NCBI RefSeq assembly: GCF_000430645.1
Contig: NZ_AUMK01000005.1
Span: 186,001-250,000 of the forward strand
Direction: 5' to 3'
DNA: 64,000 bases
Source of the DNA: Aquimarina latercula DSM 2041
GTDB taxonomy: Bacteria > Bacteroidota > Bacteroidia > Flavobacteriales > Flavobacteriaceae
The notes below the pieces were generated by a model. The model was not told the origin of the DNA. It saw only the letters and a list, made by a program, of their open reading frames with translations, and searched no databases. The position numbers and the translations under genes are program-made. This document shows, one piece after another, positions 1-9,953 of this stretch. Each line of letters opens with the position of its first letter. Within the stretch, counting starts at the first letter, position 1.

Positions 1-10
1 ATATAATCAA

Positions 11-61
11 AAATAGTTAAAAGATATCACTTAGTGTTTAAGTGATATCTTTTAACTATTT
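11..61. terminator. Perfect 22-bp hairpin, probable bidirectional terminator
   Basis: Bases 11-32 and 40-61 are exact reverse complements around a 7-base loop, with A-rich sequence on one side and a T-rich stretch on the other. It lies about 30 bases beyond the 3' end of the minus-strand ctlX gene, where a transcript of the two-gene hydrolase operon would be expected to stop. The symmetry means it could also close a plus-strand gene lying to the left of the window. Confidence 0.8.
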
Positions 62-90
62 TAAGACTCAGAAAAGTTATCTACAAACTA

Positions 91-1023
91 TTATTTTCTG
101 GGAAGAAAAACTTCTGCCATCATACATCGGGCGCTTCCACCTCCAAGTTCTTCTATTGTTCCCAGGTCACTATGAACAATCTCACAATGTTTTTTTATTT
201 TTGATATCTGATCTTTACTTAAACTGTTATATGCTGCAGAAGACATTACCAAATATCTTTTATCATCCGCCCCGATAACTTGTAACATATTCCCTGCAAA
301 ATTATTCACTTGAGCTTCTGTAATTGATATGATTTCTTTACCATCATTTTTTAGGTGATTCAAAAGATTCTTACGCTCTTTTTTATCATCTACACAATCT
401 ACGCATACTACTGCAAAGGTTTCTCCAATACCCATCATAACATTTGTATGATAAATTGCTAATCGTTCACCTTTTACTGTTTGATATGCTGTAAAAATTA
501 CTGGAGTGTATTCAAAATCCTCACAAAATTCAATAAGTAATTCTTCATCTGCCCTTGGAGATAATGCACAATAAGCCTTTTTATTCACTCGATCAAGCAC
601 AAGACTACCGGTACCTTCAAGAAAAACATTATCTTCTTCAGCTGATGTGTAATCAACAATGTTTTTTATTTCGAAACCAGTGCCTTCTATAATATCTAAA
701 ATTTCCGGCCTACGCTCCCTCCTTCTATTAACAGCGAACATAGGATATAATCCTATATCACCATTTTCATGAAAGGAAACCCAATTATTTGGAAATATAG
801 AATCTGGAGTATCATTTTCTTCCTTGTCATCAATAACCACTACATTTACTCCGATAGATTTCAATTTCTCAACAAAACCGTCGAATTCATTTTGTGCTTT
901 TATATGCACATCTTCTGTACTACTACTTGAACTGTTCTGGTAATAGTTATTTACAGCTGTTTGTTCATTCATCCTAAACTTAACTGGACGAATCATCACT
1001 ATAGTATTTGTTATCTGTTTCAT
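91..1023 (-). CDS. ctlX: Citrulline utilization hydrolase-like protein (CtlX family)
   Basis: A 310-residue soluble member of the guanidino-group-modifying (arginine deiminase/amidinotransferase) superfamily. The N-terminus, with the IRPVKFRMNEQTAVNNYYQ stretch, is characteristic of the CtlX family. The expected catalytic elements are visible: an acidic residue in FLEGTGS (Glu136), a histidine in YHTNVMM (His192) and a near C-terminal cysteine in GGGSARC (Cys300). Family members act on citrulline or related ureido/guanidino compounds; the exact substrate cannot be read from sequence. The gene starts 3 bases after the stop of a second superfamily member (1027-1941), so the two are probably one operon. 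It ends at the strong hairpin at 11-61. Confidence 0.85.
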   Translation of the reverse strand: MKQITNTIVMIRPVKFRMNEQTAVNNYYQNSSSSSTEDVHIKAQNEFDGFVEKLKSIGVNVVVIDDKEENDTPDSIFPNNWVSFHENGDIGLYPMFAVNRRRERRPEILDIIEGTGFEIKNIVDYTSAEEDNVFLEGTGSLVLDRVNKKAYCALSPRADEELLIEFCEDFEYTPVIFTAYQTVKGERLAIYHTNVMMGIGETFAVVCVDCVDDKKERKNLLNHLKNDGKEIISITEAQVNNFAGNMLQVIGADDKRYLVMSSAAYNSLSKDQISKIKKHCEIVHSDLGTIEELGGGSARCMMAEVFLPRK

Positions 1024-1026
1024 TAT

Positions 1027-1941
1027 CTAATCTCTTATCAGTGGCATTGTAGAACAACGTAAAAGTCCTTCTTGCTTTGCTATTTCCGCATATGGAACTT
1101 CTTCTACCGTTATATTTAAATTACGTAACCAGTCATTCAATCTAGTAAAACCTTTTTCAGAAATTATCACGTCTTCTGATATTGAAAATACGTTAGAGTT
1201 CATGTAATACATCTCATCTCTATCAATATGAAATAAGTTTTCATTGCCAAAAAAGTCAACTAAATACTTATAATCCTCTACATTCCTAAATCCTTCTTTA
1301 TGAATTATAGCTTTATTTTTTCCAACAGGTTGAAAACAACAATCTAAATGCAAAGCATTATCTCTAGGATCTTCCATTGATTTTTGAAGATCAAATTCTT
1401 TTACAATTTTATTAGGAAAAAGAGACTTAATATATGCTACTCCTTTCATATTAGTTCTAGCCACAATACAATCGCTATAATCATTCCCTTTATAGGTTCC
1501 AATAAAAATATGATCATTATGAATAATAATATCACCTCCTTCAAAATGGATATCCTCTGATGGAGCTTTATGAACTTTTCCAGGTTCCACCTGATCTATT
1601 ACGTATTGAATTGCTTTTATTTCTTTTTCTCTATCCGGTAGTATATTAGATTTTATAAAAGTATCATCTATAACTAATGCGATATCCCTTGCAAAAATTT
1701 GATTATAATTTTCTATTATCTCAGGTCTATATACTTTTACATCATACTTTTCAAATACCCTAGCGACTTCTTCCATTTCAGCAACCATATCTACTTCTTT
1801 TGGGTAGGTACCGGCTTTTATATGTTGTATTGACTTTGGATCGTACGCCTCCTCAATTTTAGGTATCGGACCATTACTAATGGCTGTTCCTAAAACAACT
1901 GCTCTAAGTCTAGAAGTTTCATTTTTAATATTTAATTTCAA
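1027..1941 (-). CDS. Arginine deiminase-related amidinotransferase-fold hydrolase
   Basis: A 304-residue protein with the signature set of the arginine deiminase/dimethylarginine hydrolase fold: FARD (83-86), FEGGD (133-137), HLD (198-200) and a catalytic-type cysteine in LLRCSTMPL (Cys296). It probably hydrolyses a guanidino compound such as arginine or a methylarginine, releasing citrulline or ornithine that the following CtlX-family enzyme could use; that pathway link is inference from adjacency. No ATG precedes the conserved N-terminus, so the start is the TTG at 1939-1941. A TAnnTTTG promoter element lies about 50 bases upstream (1994-2001). Confidence 0.8.
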   Translation of the reverse strand: MKLNIKNETSRLRAVVLGTAISNGPIPKIEEAYDPKSIQHIKAGTYPKEVDMVAEMEEVARVFEKYDVKVYRPEIIENYNQIFARDIALVIDDTFIKSNILPDREKEIKAIQYVIDQVEPGKVHKAPSEDIHFEGGDIIIHNDHIFIGTYKGNDYSDCIVARTNMKGVAYIKSLFPNKIVKEFDLQKSMEDPRDNALHLDCCFQPVGKNKAIIHKEGFRNVEDYKYLVDFFGNENLFHIDRDEMYYMNSNVFSISEDVIISEKGFTRLNDWLRNLNITVEEVPYAEIAKQEGLLRCSTMPLIRD

Positions 1942-1993
1942 TGGCCTGATTTTAAAGTAAAACTATTATTAATAACTAACTTTTATATATGAA

Positions 1994-2026
1994 CAAATAT
2001 AGGAAGAGGTATTATGTAGATGCTAA
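1994..2026 (-). promoter_or_regulatory. Predicted promoter of the arginine-deiminase-like/ctlX operon
   Basis: On the minus strand TATATTTG (1994-2001) matches the Bacteroidota -7 element TAnnTTTG exactly. A TTAG (2023-2026) stands 21 bases upstream, where the -33 TTTG is expected. The implied leader is roughly 45 bases. The -7 match is exact; the -33 match is imperfect. Confidence 0.5.
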
Positions 2027-2104
2027 TTTTATTTAAAAAAAATACAAACTTTTTATCAAATCCTAAAATTCAATCCTTAAGGAAACAATAAATTATTGAT
2101 TCCA

Positions 2105-2142
2105 TAAAAAAAGGGATGTAACACTAGTGCTACATCCCTTTT
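2105..2142 (-). terminator. Terminator after gltA
   Basis: AAAAGGGATGTA (2109-2120) pairs with TACATCCCTTTT (2131-2142), and the loop itself contains the palindrome CACTAGTG. On the minus strand the stem is followed by a run of T. It lies 17 bases past the citrate synthase stop codon, a classical intrinsic terminator arrangement. Confidence 0.85.
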
Positions 2143-2159
2143 CTATATTGTTGGTTTTC

Positions 2160-3446
2160 TTATCTCTCAGAAACAGATTTAAAAGCTCTATAAGTCTCAC
2201 CGGTATATATTTGTCTAGGTCTTCCTATTGGTTCTTTGCGAAGGCGCATTTCTCTCCATTGTGCTATCCAACCAGGTAATCTTCCTAATGCAAACATTAC
2301 CGTAAACATCTCAGTAGGAATACCTAAAGCTCTGTATATAATCCCTGAATAAAAATCTACATTAGGGTATAACTTTCTCTTTACGAAATACTCATCTTCT
2401 AACGCAACTTTAGCAAGACCTTTGGCAATATCAAGAACTGGGTCCTCTATTCCTAAATCTCCTAAAACTTCTTCTGCAGATACTTTTATGATCTTGGCTC
2501 TTGGATCAAAGTTTTTATATACTCTATGTCCAAATCCCATTAAACGGAACGAATCTTCTTTATCTTTAGCTTTAGCAATATATTTTGCAGTATCTCCTCC
2601 ATCTTCTCTGATAGCTTCAAGCATTTCAATAACTGCTTGATTTGCACCTCCATGTAATGGTCCCCAAAGAGCGGAAATTCCAGCTGATAACGATGCGAAT
2701 AGACCTGCATGTGAAGAACCTACAATACGCACCGTAGATGTAGAACAGTTTTGCTCATGATCAGCGTGTAATATTAGAAGCTTATCCAATGCATCATTTA
2801 CAATTTTATTTGCTTCATAAGTTTTGTTTGGCCTAGAGAACATCATTTTATGTAAATTCTCCACATAGCCTAACGAACTATCTCCATAATCTAAAGGAAG
2901 ACTTTTACGCTTTCTCATAGTCCAAGCCGCAAGGACAGGAAACTTAGCCATTATTTTTACAATAGCATTATACATAGCTTCTTCGGAATCTACGTCTACA
3001 GAACCTGGATTAAAAGCTATCAATGCACTAGTTAAAGATGAAAGTACTCCCATAGGATGAGCACTTTTAGGGAATCCATCAAGAATTCTCTTCATATCCT
3101 CATCTACATGAGACTCCTCTTTAATATCTTTATCAAACTTATCCAACTGCTCAGCAGTTGGTAACTCACCAAAAATTAACAAATAAGCCACTTCTAAAAA
3201 ATCAGCTTTTTCTGCTAATTCTTCTATAGAATATCCGCGGTATCTTAGAATTCCTTTTTCTCCATCTAGAAAAGTGATTCCGCTCTCACAACTTCCTGTA
3301 TTTTTAAATCCAGGATCAATAGTTGTTATACCACCTGTGGCACCTCTGAGAGTCTTGATATCAATTCCTAATTCTTTTTCAGTTCCTTCTATTATGGGGA
3401 ACTCATATTTGTTACCGTCTATTTCTAAAGTAGCTTTTTTTGACAT
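2160..3446 (-). CDS. gltA: Citrate synthase (type II)
   Basis: A 428-residue citrate synthase, the length of the hexameric bacterial type. It condenses oxaloacetate and acetyl-CoA in the cytoplasm as the first step of the TCA cycle. The catalytic triad is visible: His265 in GPLHGGAN, His307 in GFGHRVY and Asp363 in NVDFYSG. The N-terminal beta domain (about residues 1-50) typical of type II enzymes is present. The gene stands alone between its own terminator (2105-2142) and the eno terminator (3567-3598), so it is probably monocistronic. The order eno then gltA downstream of carA is, from memory, usual in Flavobacteriaceae. Confidence 0.97.
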   Translation of the reverse strand: MSKKATLEIDGNKYEFPIIEGTEKELGIDIKTLRGATGGITTIDPGFKNTGSCESGITFLDGEKGILRYRGYSIEELAEKADFLEVAYLLIFGELPTAEQLDKFDKDIKEESHVDEDMKRILDGFPKSAHPMGVLSSLTSALIAFNPGSVDVDSEEAMYNAIVKIMAKFPVLAAWTMRKRKSLPLDYGDSSLGYVENLHKMMFSRPNKTYEANKIVNDALDKLLILHADHEQNCSTSTVRIVGSSHAGLFASLSAGISALWGPLHGGANQAVIEMLEAIREDGGDTAKYIAKAKDKEDSFRLMGFGHRVYKNFDPRAKIIKVSAEEVLGDLGIEDPVLDIAKGLAKVALEDEYFVKRKLYPNVDFYSGIIYRALGIPTEMFTVMFALGRLPGWIAQWREMRLRKEPIGRPRQIYTGETYRAFKSVSER

Positions 3447-3566
3447 TGTGATTATTTAGAATTTTGCTGTTATAATAAGGGATGCTAAATTACAAAATAT
3501 AGTGTTAATATATTATTAATCACACCATCTATTTTACAATAGAAACATCACTTTATGGTTATAGCT

Positions 3567-3598
3567 AAAAAAAGAGGATTCGTTATGAATCCTCTTTT
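3567..3598 (-). terminator. Terminator after eno
   Basis: AAAAGAGGATTC (3570-3581) and GAATCCTCTTTT (3587-3598) form a 12-bp stem with a 5-base loop. The minus-strand side is followed by T residues. It lies about 130 bases downstream of the enolase stop and is read on the minus strand. Confidence 0.8.
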
Positions 3599-3726
3599 AA
3601 AAACGTGTGTTTTTTTTGAAAAAATGAACAAACCAGATACTAACATAATCTTATTATGTAATATCTAGGGTTCTTTCATTAATAAAAAGTTTAGTAAACC
3701 AAAAGTTTCTATTATTACGCTTTAAT

Positions 3727-5103
<1,377 letters not shown>

Positions 5104-5141
5104 TTATTGCTTAAACCCTAGTAAACACGACAAGTTATCAA

Positions 5142-5155
5142 CTATAACGTTATAG
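5142..5155. promoter_or_regulatory. 14-bp palindrome CTATAACGTTATAG upstream of eno
   Basis: A perfect palindrome centred on CG, 123-136 bases upstream of the enolase ATG. Operators of LacI/GalR-type repressors are commonly CG-centred palindromes of this size. A 13/14 copy lies at nearly the same distance upstream of susC (25801-25814). A regulatory role is inferred from symmetry and repetition only. Confidence 0.4.
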
Positions 5156-5203
5156 ATCAACCTATTATTCGGAGTACAGAATATTTACAATAAACTTCAA
5201 ATT

Positions 5204-6319
5204 CTAAGCTTCTACCTTTGTATTTTTTATATTATTTATAAATTGATCAAATAGATAAACTGAATCATTTGGACCGGGACTAGCTTCTGGATGATATTGA
5301 ACTGAAAAACAATTTTTACTTTTCATTCTCATACCAGCCACAGTATTATCATTAAGATGTACATGGGTTATTTCTACATCTGGGTTGCTTTCTGCTTCTT
5401 CTCTATTAATAGCAAAACCGTGATTCTGTGACGTTATCTCTCCCTTACCTGTAATTAAGTTTTTAACAGGATGATTTATACCTCTATGGCCATGATGCAT
5501 CTTATAAGTACTAATGCCATTTGCCAATGCAATTACTTGGTGCCCCAAGCAAATTCCAAATAGTGGTAAATCTTTTGAAATAATTTCTTTTGCAGTCTCT
5601 ATAGCCTGAGATAATGGTTCAGGATCACCAGGACCATTTGACAAGAAATAACCATCAGGTTGCCATTCACTCATTTCATCAAATGTAGCATCATAAGGAA
5701 ATACTTTTATATACGCATCTCTTTCTGCAAGATTACGTAGTATATTCTTTTTCACTCCAATATCTAAAGCAGAGATTTTATAAGTTGCATCTGGATTACC
5801 AAAAAAATACGGTTCTTTAGTAGAAACTTTAGAAGCTAATTCTAATCCATTCATATCCGGAACAGCTGCTAATTGCTTTTTCAATGCATCAATATCATCA
5901 ATTTCTGTAGAAATCAATGCATTCATTGCTCCATTATCTCTAATATAACTAACTAGTGCTCTAGTATCAACATCGGATATAGCAAGTAAATTATTTTTTT
6001 CAAGAAAATCCTGTAAAGAGCTATCGGCTCGATCACGTGAAAACTCATAACTAAAATTCTTCACAATTAAACCTGCTATTTTTATCGAATCAGATTCCAC
6101 CTCTTCAATATTAGTTCCATAATTACCAATATGTGCATTAGTAGCAACCATCAATTGTCCAAAATAAGATGGGTCTGTAAAAATCTCTTGATATCCTGTC
6201 ATTCCAGTATTAAAACATACTTCACCAAATGCTGTTCCTTCTTTTCCTACAGCTTTGCCATAAAAAATCGTGCCGTCTGCTAATAAAACAATTGCTTTCT
6301 TTCGAGATTGATATTTCAT
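5204..6319 (-). CDS. carA: Carbamoyl-phosphate synthase small (glutaminase) subunit
   Basis: A 371-residue subunit that hydrolyses glutamine and passes ammonia to CarB for carbamoyl phosphate synthesis (pyrimidine and arginine pathways). The N-terminal CPSase domain carries FGEVCFNTGMTGYQEIFTDP. The C-terminal class I glutamine amidotransferase domain carries GICLGHQ (catalytic Cys) and QYHPEASPGP (His and Glu of the triad). carB is not adjacent within the window. The gene lies 3' of rplQ but is separated from it by a terminator (6382-6416). Confidence 0.97.
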   Translation of the reverse strand: MKYQSRKKAIVLLADGTIFYGKAVGKEGTAFGEVCFNTGMTGYQEIFTDPSYFGQLMVATNAHIGNYGTNIEEVESDSIKIAGLIVKNFSYEFSRDRADSSLQDFLEKNNLLAISDVDTRALVSYIRDNGAMNALISTEIDDIDALKKQLAAVPDMNGLELASKVSTKEPYFFGNPDATYKISALDIGVKKNILRNLAERDAYIKVFPYDATFDEMSEWQPDGYFLSNGPGDPEPLSQAIETAKEIISKDLPLFGICLGHQVIALANGISTYKMHHGHRGINHPVKNLITGKGEITSQNHGFAINREEAESNPDVEITHVHLNDNTVAGMRMKSKNCFSVQYHPEASPGPNDSVYLFDQFINNIKNTKVEA

Positions 6320-6381
6320 CCTTTATCTTTTTTAATATTAAAATTCCCTTTCAAGGACTTAGACTTTTTTTATAAAAATTC

Positions 6382-6416
6382 AAAAAAAAAGGATAAACGA
6401 TGAACGTTTATCCTTT
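6382..6416 (-). terminator. Terminator closing the ribosomal block after rplQ
   Basis: AAAGGATAAACG (6388-6399) pairs with CGTTTATCCTTT (6405-6416). On the minus strand the stem is followed by nine T residues. It lies 28 bases past the rplQ stop and closes the alpha-operon end of the block. Confidence 0.9.
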
Positions 6417-6444
6417 ATAACTATGTGTATATCACATTTTTCAT

Positions 6445-6912
6445 TTATTCTTCTTCCGAACTTGGAGTTTCTACTACTGGTGCAGTTTCTGCTTTTTTAG
6501 TCCTACCTCTACGAGTAGATTTCTTTTTAGCAGGTTTACCGGCATTGTATAATTCGTTGTAATCAACTAATTCTATCATCGCCATATCCGCATTATCACC
6601 AAGACGATTACCTAATTTGATAATTCTTGTATAACCTCCAGGTCTATCACCTACTTTCGCAGCAACATCTCTAAACAATTCTGCCACAGCATACTTGTTA
6701 CGAAGCTTACTAAAAACAAGACGTCTATTATGCGTTGTGTCTTCTTTAGACTTAGTTACTAATGGTTCTACAAACTGTTTAAGTGCTTTTGCTTTTGCCA
6801 CTGTAGTATTTATTCTCTTATGTTCTATAAGAGAACAAGCCATATTAGCAAGCATAGCTTTACGATGTGCAGTTTTTCTACCTAAGTGATTTACTTTTTT
6901 TCCGTGTCTCAT
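6445..6912 (-). CDS. rplQ: Large ribosomal subunit protein L17
   Basis: A 155-residue L17, located near the polypeptide exit tunnel. The start [20 protein letters not shown] and the segment [21 protein letters not shown] are family-typical. Relative to short homologues of about 120 residues it carries a C-terminal extension (about 125-155), first basic ([12 protein letters not shown]) and then acidic (SSEEE), as often seen in Bacteroidota. It follows rpoA by 63 bases and is the last gene of the block. Confidence 0.96.
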   Translation of the reverse strand: MRHGKKVNHLGRKTAHRKAMLANMACSLIEHKRINTTVAKAKALKQFVEPLVTKSKEDTTHNRRLVFSKLRNKYAVAELFRDVAAKVGDRPGGYTRIIKLGNRLGDNADMAMIELVDYNELYNAGKPAKKKSTRRGRTKKAETAPVVETPSSEEE

Positions 6913-6975
6913 GACATTAAAATTTAAACACCATCTTGCTCGATCTACCTCGTGTAGAGAGCAAAATATGATGTG

Positions 6976-7968
6976 TTAGTCTTTATCTAATTTATATTTA
7001 GAAAGATCCATACCAAAATTAAGTCCTTTAACATTTACTAGCTCTTCTAGCTCAGTTAAAGATTTCTTACCAAAGTTACGGAACTTCATTAAATCATTTT
7101 TATTGTATGATACCAAATCTCCCAAAGTATCTACTTCTGCAGCCTTTAAACAATTAAGTGCTCTTACAGAAAGATCCATATCGATCAATTTAGTTTTCAA
7201 CAATTGTCTCATATGTAATGATTCCTCATCATATGTTTCTGTTTGTGCTATCTCATCAGCCTCTAATGTTATACGCTCATCAGAGAATAACATAAAGTGG
7301 TGTATAAGAATCTTAGCAGCTTCAGTTAATGCATCTTTAGGATGAATTGAACCATCAGTAACAATTTCAAAAACCAATTTTTCGTAATCAGTTTTTTGTT
7401 CTACACGATAATTCTCAATACTATACTTAACATTTTTGATAGGTGTATATATAGAATCTGTGAAGATTGTACCTATCGGAGCATTGGCTTTCTTATTTTC
7501 TTCTGCAGGAACGTATCCTCTTCCTTTTTCTATAGTAATCTCTAGGTTAAGAGCTACTTTTTTATCCATATTACAGATAACCAAATCCGGGTTAAGAACC
7601 TGAAAACCTGAAATAAATTTTTGGAAGTCTCCAGCAGTTAATTGCTCTTGACCAGAAATTGAAATTGTAACCGATTCATTATCGATATCTTCAATCTGAC
7701 GTTTAAAACGTACCTGTTTAAGATTAAGAATAATCTCTGTTACATCTTCTACAACTCCAGAAATAGTAGAAAATTCGTGATCTACCCCTTCAATTCTTAA
7801 AGAAGTTATAGCGAATCCCTCTAAAGAAGATAGCAAAACTCTTCGTAAAGCGTTACCAACTGTCAATCCGTACCCAGGTTCTAATGGTCTAAATTCAAAT
7901 TTACCATCAAACTCACTAGAGTCGATCATGATAACTTTATCGGGCTTCTGAAAATTTAATATTGCCAT
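6976..7968 (-). CDS. rpoA: DNA-directed RNA polymerase subunit alpha
   Basis: A 330-residue RNA polymerase assembly subunit. The N-terminal domain (about 1-230) contains [25 protein letters not shown], given here only as its start [17 protein letters not shown], used in dimerisation. The C-terminal domain (about 255-320), with [24 protein letters not shown] helix-hairpin elements, binds upstream DNA and activators. It sits 23 bases after rpsD and 63 bases before rplQ in the usual alpha-operon order. Confidence 0.98.
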   Translation of the reverse strand: MAILNFQKPDKVIMIDSSEFDGKFEFRPLEPGYGLTVGNALRRVLLSSLEGFAITSLRIEGVDHEFSTISGVVEDVTEIILNLKQVRFKRQIEDIDNESVTISISGQEQLTAGDFQKFISGFQVLNPDLVICNMDKKVALNLEITIEKGRGYVPAEENKKANAPIGTIFTDSIYTPIKNVKYSIENYRVEQKTDYEKLVFEIVTDGSIHPKDALTEAAKILIHHFMLFSDERITLEADEIAQTETYDEESLHMRQLLKTKLIDMDLSVRALNCLKAAEVDTLGDLVSYNKNDLMKFRNFGKKSLTELEELVNVKGLNFGMDLSKYKLDKD

Positions 7969-7991
7969 ATTATTGTTTCTTCTAAGAGTTA

Positions 7992-8597
7992 TTACTTCGA
8001 ATATAATTCGACGATGAATTGTTCATTAATATTTTCCGGAATTTGAATTCTTGCCGGAACCGATACGAAAGTACCTTCTTTTGTATCATTATTAAAAGTA
8101 ATCCACTCGTACACTTTACTATTGTTAGCAAGAGAGTTTTGGATAACTTCTAATGATTTTGATTTTTCTCTTACCCCAACAACATCACCAGGCTTCAATT
8201 GGTAAGAAGGAATATTTACTAATTCTCCATTTACAGTTATATGTCTGTGAGAAACTAATTGTCTAGCTCCTCTACGAGAATTTGAAAGTCCCATTCTAAA
8301 AGCAACGTTATCTAAACGAGATTCACATAATTGAAGTAAAACTTCACCTGTAATACCTGTAGATCTTGTCGCTTTTTCAAACATATTTCTGAACTGACGT
8401 TCTAATACTCCATATGTGTATTTAGCTTTTTGCTTCTCCATTAACTGGATTGCATATTCACTTTTCTTTCCTCTTCGTCTGTTATTTCCGTGTTGACCAG
8501 GAGGATAATTTCTCTTGTCGAATGACTTATCATCACCGAATATCGCTTCTCCAAACTTACGAGCGATCTTTGTTTTTGGACCAGTATATCTTGCCAT
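7992..8597 (-). CDS. rpsD: Small ribosomal subunit protein S4
   Basis: A 201-residue primary 16S rRNA-binding protein. The N-terminus [17 protein letters not shown] and the S4 RNA-binding domain (about 90-155, with [12 protein letters not shown] and HRHITVNGE) identify it. It is separated from rpsK by 136 bases, the widest gap in this part of the block. That gap holds a hairpin (8706-8725) and a nested complementary structure (8618-8669). In several bacteria S4 represses its own operon through leader RNA, so these are candidates for such control. Confidence 0.97.
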   Translation of the reverse strand: MARYTGPKTKIARKFGEAIFGDDKSFDKRNYPPGQHGNNRRRGKKSEYAIQLMEKQKAKYTYGVLERQFRNMFEKATRSTGITGEVLLQLCESRLDNVAFRMGLSNSRRGARQLVSHRHITVNGELVNIPSYQLKPGDVVGVREKSKSLEVIQNSLANNSKVYEWITFNNDTKEGTFVSVPARIQIPENINEQFIVELYSK

Positions 8598-8617
8598 TTT
8601 CTTATTAATTTAATTGT

Positions 8618-8669
8618 TGAGGAGGATATGAATTAAGGTCACTTTCCTTCGATAATCCTTTGTTCCTCA
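8618..8669 (-). promoter_or_regulatory. Possible structured leader RNA of rpsD
   Basis: Three nested complementary pairs lie within 52 bases just upstream of rpsD: TGAGGA/TCCTCA (8618-8623 and 8664-8669), GGAT/ATCC (8624-8627 and 8655-8658) and AAGG/CCTT (8635-8638 and 8646-8649). All pairs keep the nested order a single RNA hairpin needs, and the base lies 20 bases before the ATG. Autoregulation by S4 is a guess from position; no known leader motif was matched. Confidence 0.4.
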
Positions 8670-8705
8670 TTTGACTTACTTTAATTATAATATAAAACAT
8701 AAAAG

Positions 8706-8725
8706 ATCCCGAAAATATTCGGGAT
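8706..8725 (-). terminator. Weak hairpin between rpsK and rpsD
   Basis: ATCCCGAA (8706-8713) and TTCGGGAT (8718-8725) form an 8-bp stem with a 4-base loop, 8 bases after the rpsK stop. On the minus strand the downstream side is only moderately T-rich (CTTTTATG), so it may attenuate transcription or protect the rpsK 3' end and not stop transcription fully. Confidence 0.5.
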
Positions 8726-8733
8726 GCATTTAC

Positions 8734-9117
8734 TTATACTCTACGTCTTTTTGGAGGACGACAACCGTTATGAGGCATTGGAGTTACATCAATAATTTCT
8801 GAAACTTCAATTCCTGAGTTATGAATAGAACGTATTGCAGATTCTCTTCCGTTCCCCGGACCTTTAACGTATACCTTTACTTTCTTCAGCCCAGCTTCGA
8901 TAGCAACCTTAGCAGCATCTTCCGCAGCTAATTGTGCAGCATAAGGTGTGTTCTTTTTAGAACCTCTGAATCCCATTTTTCCAGCTGAAGACCAAGAAAT
9001 TACGTCTCCTTTTTTATTTGTTAACGAAACAATAATGTTGTTAAAAGATGCTGTTACGTGTGCTTCTCCTACTGACTCAACAATTACTTTACGTTTTTTT
9101 GAAGTTGACTTTGCCAT
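8734..9117 (-). CDS. rpsK: Small ribosomal subunit protein S11
   Basis: A 127-residue 30S platform protein. The family core is present: [49 protein letters not shown] and the C-terminal [18 protein letters not shown]. Length is normal. It follows rpsM by 8 bases and precedes the rpsK-rpsD hairpin. Confidence 0.98.
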   Translation of the reverse strand: MAKSTSKKRKVIVESVGEAHVTASFNNIIVSLTNKKGDVISWSSAGKMGFRGSKKNTPYAAQLAAEDAAKVAIEAGLKKVKVYVKGPGNGRESAIRSIHNSGIEVSEIIDVTPMPHNGCRPPKRRRV

Positions 9118-9125
9118 ACTACTTA

Positions 9126-9500
9126 TTATTTAGTTGCTTTTTTCTTGTTAGCAACTGTTTTTCTTCTTCCTTTACGCGTTCTAGAATTATTCTTAGTACG
9201 TTGACCTCTAAGTGGTAAACCTGCTCTGTGACGAATACCTCTGTAACATCCTATATCCATAAGACGTTTGATATTTAACTGTACTTCAGAACGTAATTCT
9301 CCTTCTATGGTATAGGCTCCTACAGCTTCACGAATACGACCAATCTGGTCATCATCCCAATCAGAAACTTTAATACTTTCATCTACTTTGGCAACGTCTA
9401 AAATTTCTTTAGCTCTACTTCTACCAATTCCGAAGATATAGGTTAATGCTATAACTCCTCGCTTTTGTTTAGGTATATCTACCCCTGCAATTCTTGCCAT
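9126..9500 (-). CDS. rpsM: Small ribosomal subunit protein S13
   Basis: A 124-residue protein of the 30S head that contacts the P-site tRNA and the B1 intersubunit bridges. Visible are [14 protein letters not shown], the helix-two-turn-helix portion [14 protein letters not shown] and the C-terminal tail [20 protein letters not shown]. It follows rpmJ by 2 bases, so the two are almost certainly cotranscribed and translationally linked. Confidence 0.98.
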   Translation of the reverse strand: MARIAGVDIPKQKRGVIALTYIFGIGRSRAKEILDVAKVDESIKVSDWDDDQIGRIREAVGAYTIEGELRSEVQLNIKRLMDIGCYRGIRHRAGLPLRGQRTKNNSRTRKGRRKTVANKKKATK

Positions 9501-9502
9501 AA

Positions 9503-9619
9503 TTACCCTTGTCTTTGTTTAAATCTAGGATTCTTTTTATTAATTACGTAAAGTCGGCCTTTTCTACGCACAATCTTGCACTCGGCACTTCTCTTTTTTA
9601 TTGATGCTCTAACTTTCAT
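9503..9619 (-). CDS. rpmJ: Large ribosomal subunit protein L36
   Basis: A 38-codon gene read directly from the minus strand: it begins [20 protein letters not shown] and ends [12 protein letters not shown]. The basic composition and the K-V-R-A-S-I-K start are diagnostic of L36. Only one cysteine of the zinc-binding set remains (in SAECKIV), so this is the zinc-free form common in Bacteroidota. It sits in the conserved slot between infA and rpsM and is preceded by a promoter and a leader hairpin (9637-9722). Confidence 0.95.
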   Translation of the reverse strand: MKVRASIKKRSAECKIVRRKGRLYVINKKNPRFKQRQG

Positions 9620-9636
9620 CTCTTTGTGTTTAAATC

Positions 9637-9687
9637 CTGAAAATACTTAGTAAGCATTTCAGAAGGTCTCGTTAACAAGATTTTCAG
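9637..9687 (-). promoter_or_regulatory. Leader hairpin upstream of rpmJ
   Basis: CTGAAAAT (9637-9644) and ATTTTCAG (9680-9687) can pair across a 35-base loop in the transcript that starts at the predicted promoter just upstream. The structure would occupy most of the leader before rpmJ-rpsM-rpsK. A role in feedback by a ribosomal protein is possible but not shown. Confidence 0.35.
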
Positions 9688-9691
9688 CCCG

Positions 9692-9722
9692 CAAAAGTAC
9701 GTAAAAAATCTTAATTAACTAA
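9692..9722 (-). promoter_or_regulatory. Predicted promoter for rpmJ-rpsM-rpsK
   Basis: On the minus strand TACTTTTG (9692-9699) matches TAnnTTTG exactly, and TTAG (9719-9722) stands 19 bases upstream in place of TTTG. It lies in the 117-base gap between infA and rpmJ, which is otherwise unexplained. This would split the long ribosomal block into separately initiated sections. Confidence 0.55.
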
Positions 9723-9736
9723 TATTCTTAAAATTA

Positions 9737-9952
9737 TTAGTATCTGTATGTTATACGAGCCTTAGATAAATCATAAGGACTCATTTCTAACTTCACCTTA
9801 TCTCCTGGTAATAATTTAATATAATGCATACGCATTTTACCTGAAATATGAGCTGTCACTACGTGACCATTCTCTAATTCTACTCGAAACATTGCATTTG
9901 ATAAAGCTTCGATTATACTCCCGTCTTGTTCTATTGCTGGTTGTTTTGCCAT
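9737..9952 (-). CDS. infA: Translation initiation factor IF-1
   Basis: A 71-residue OB-fold (S1-like) protein that binds the ribosomal A site during initiation. Family features are [19 protein letters not shown] at the start, [20 protein letters not shown] in the middle and [12 protein letters not shown] at the end. It starts one base after the secY stop codon, so the two are translationally adjacent, and it is followed by the rpmJ promoter gap. Confidence 0.97.
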   Translation of the reverse strand: MAKQPAIEQDGSIIEALSNAMFRVELENGHVVTAHISGKMRMHYIKLLPGDKVKLEMSPYDLSKARITYRY

Positions 9953-9953
9953 T

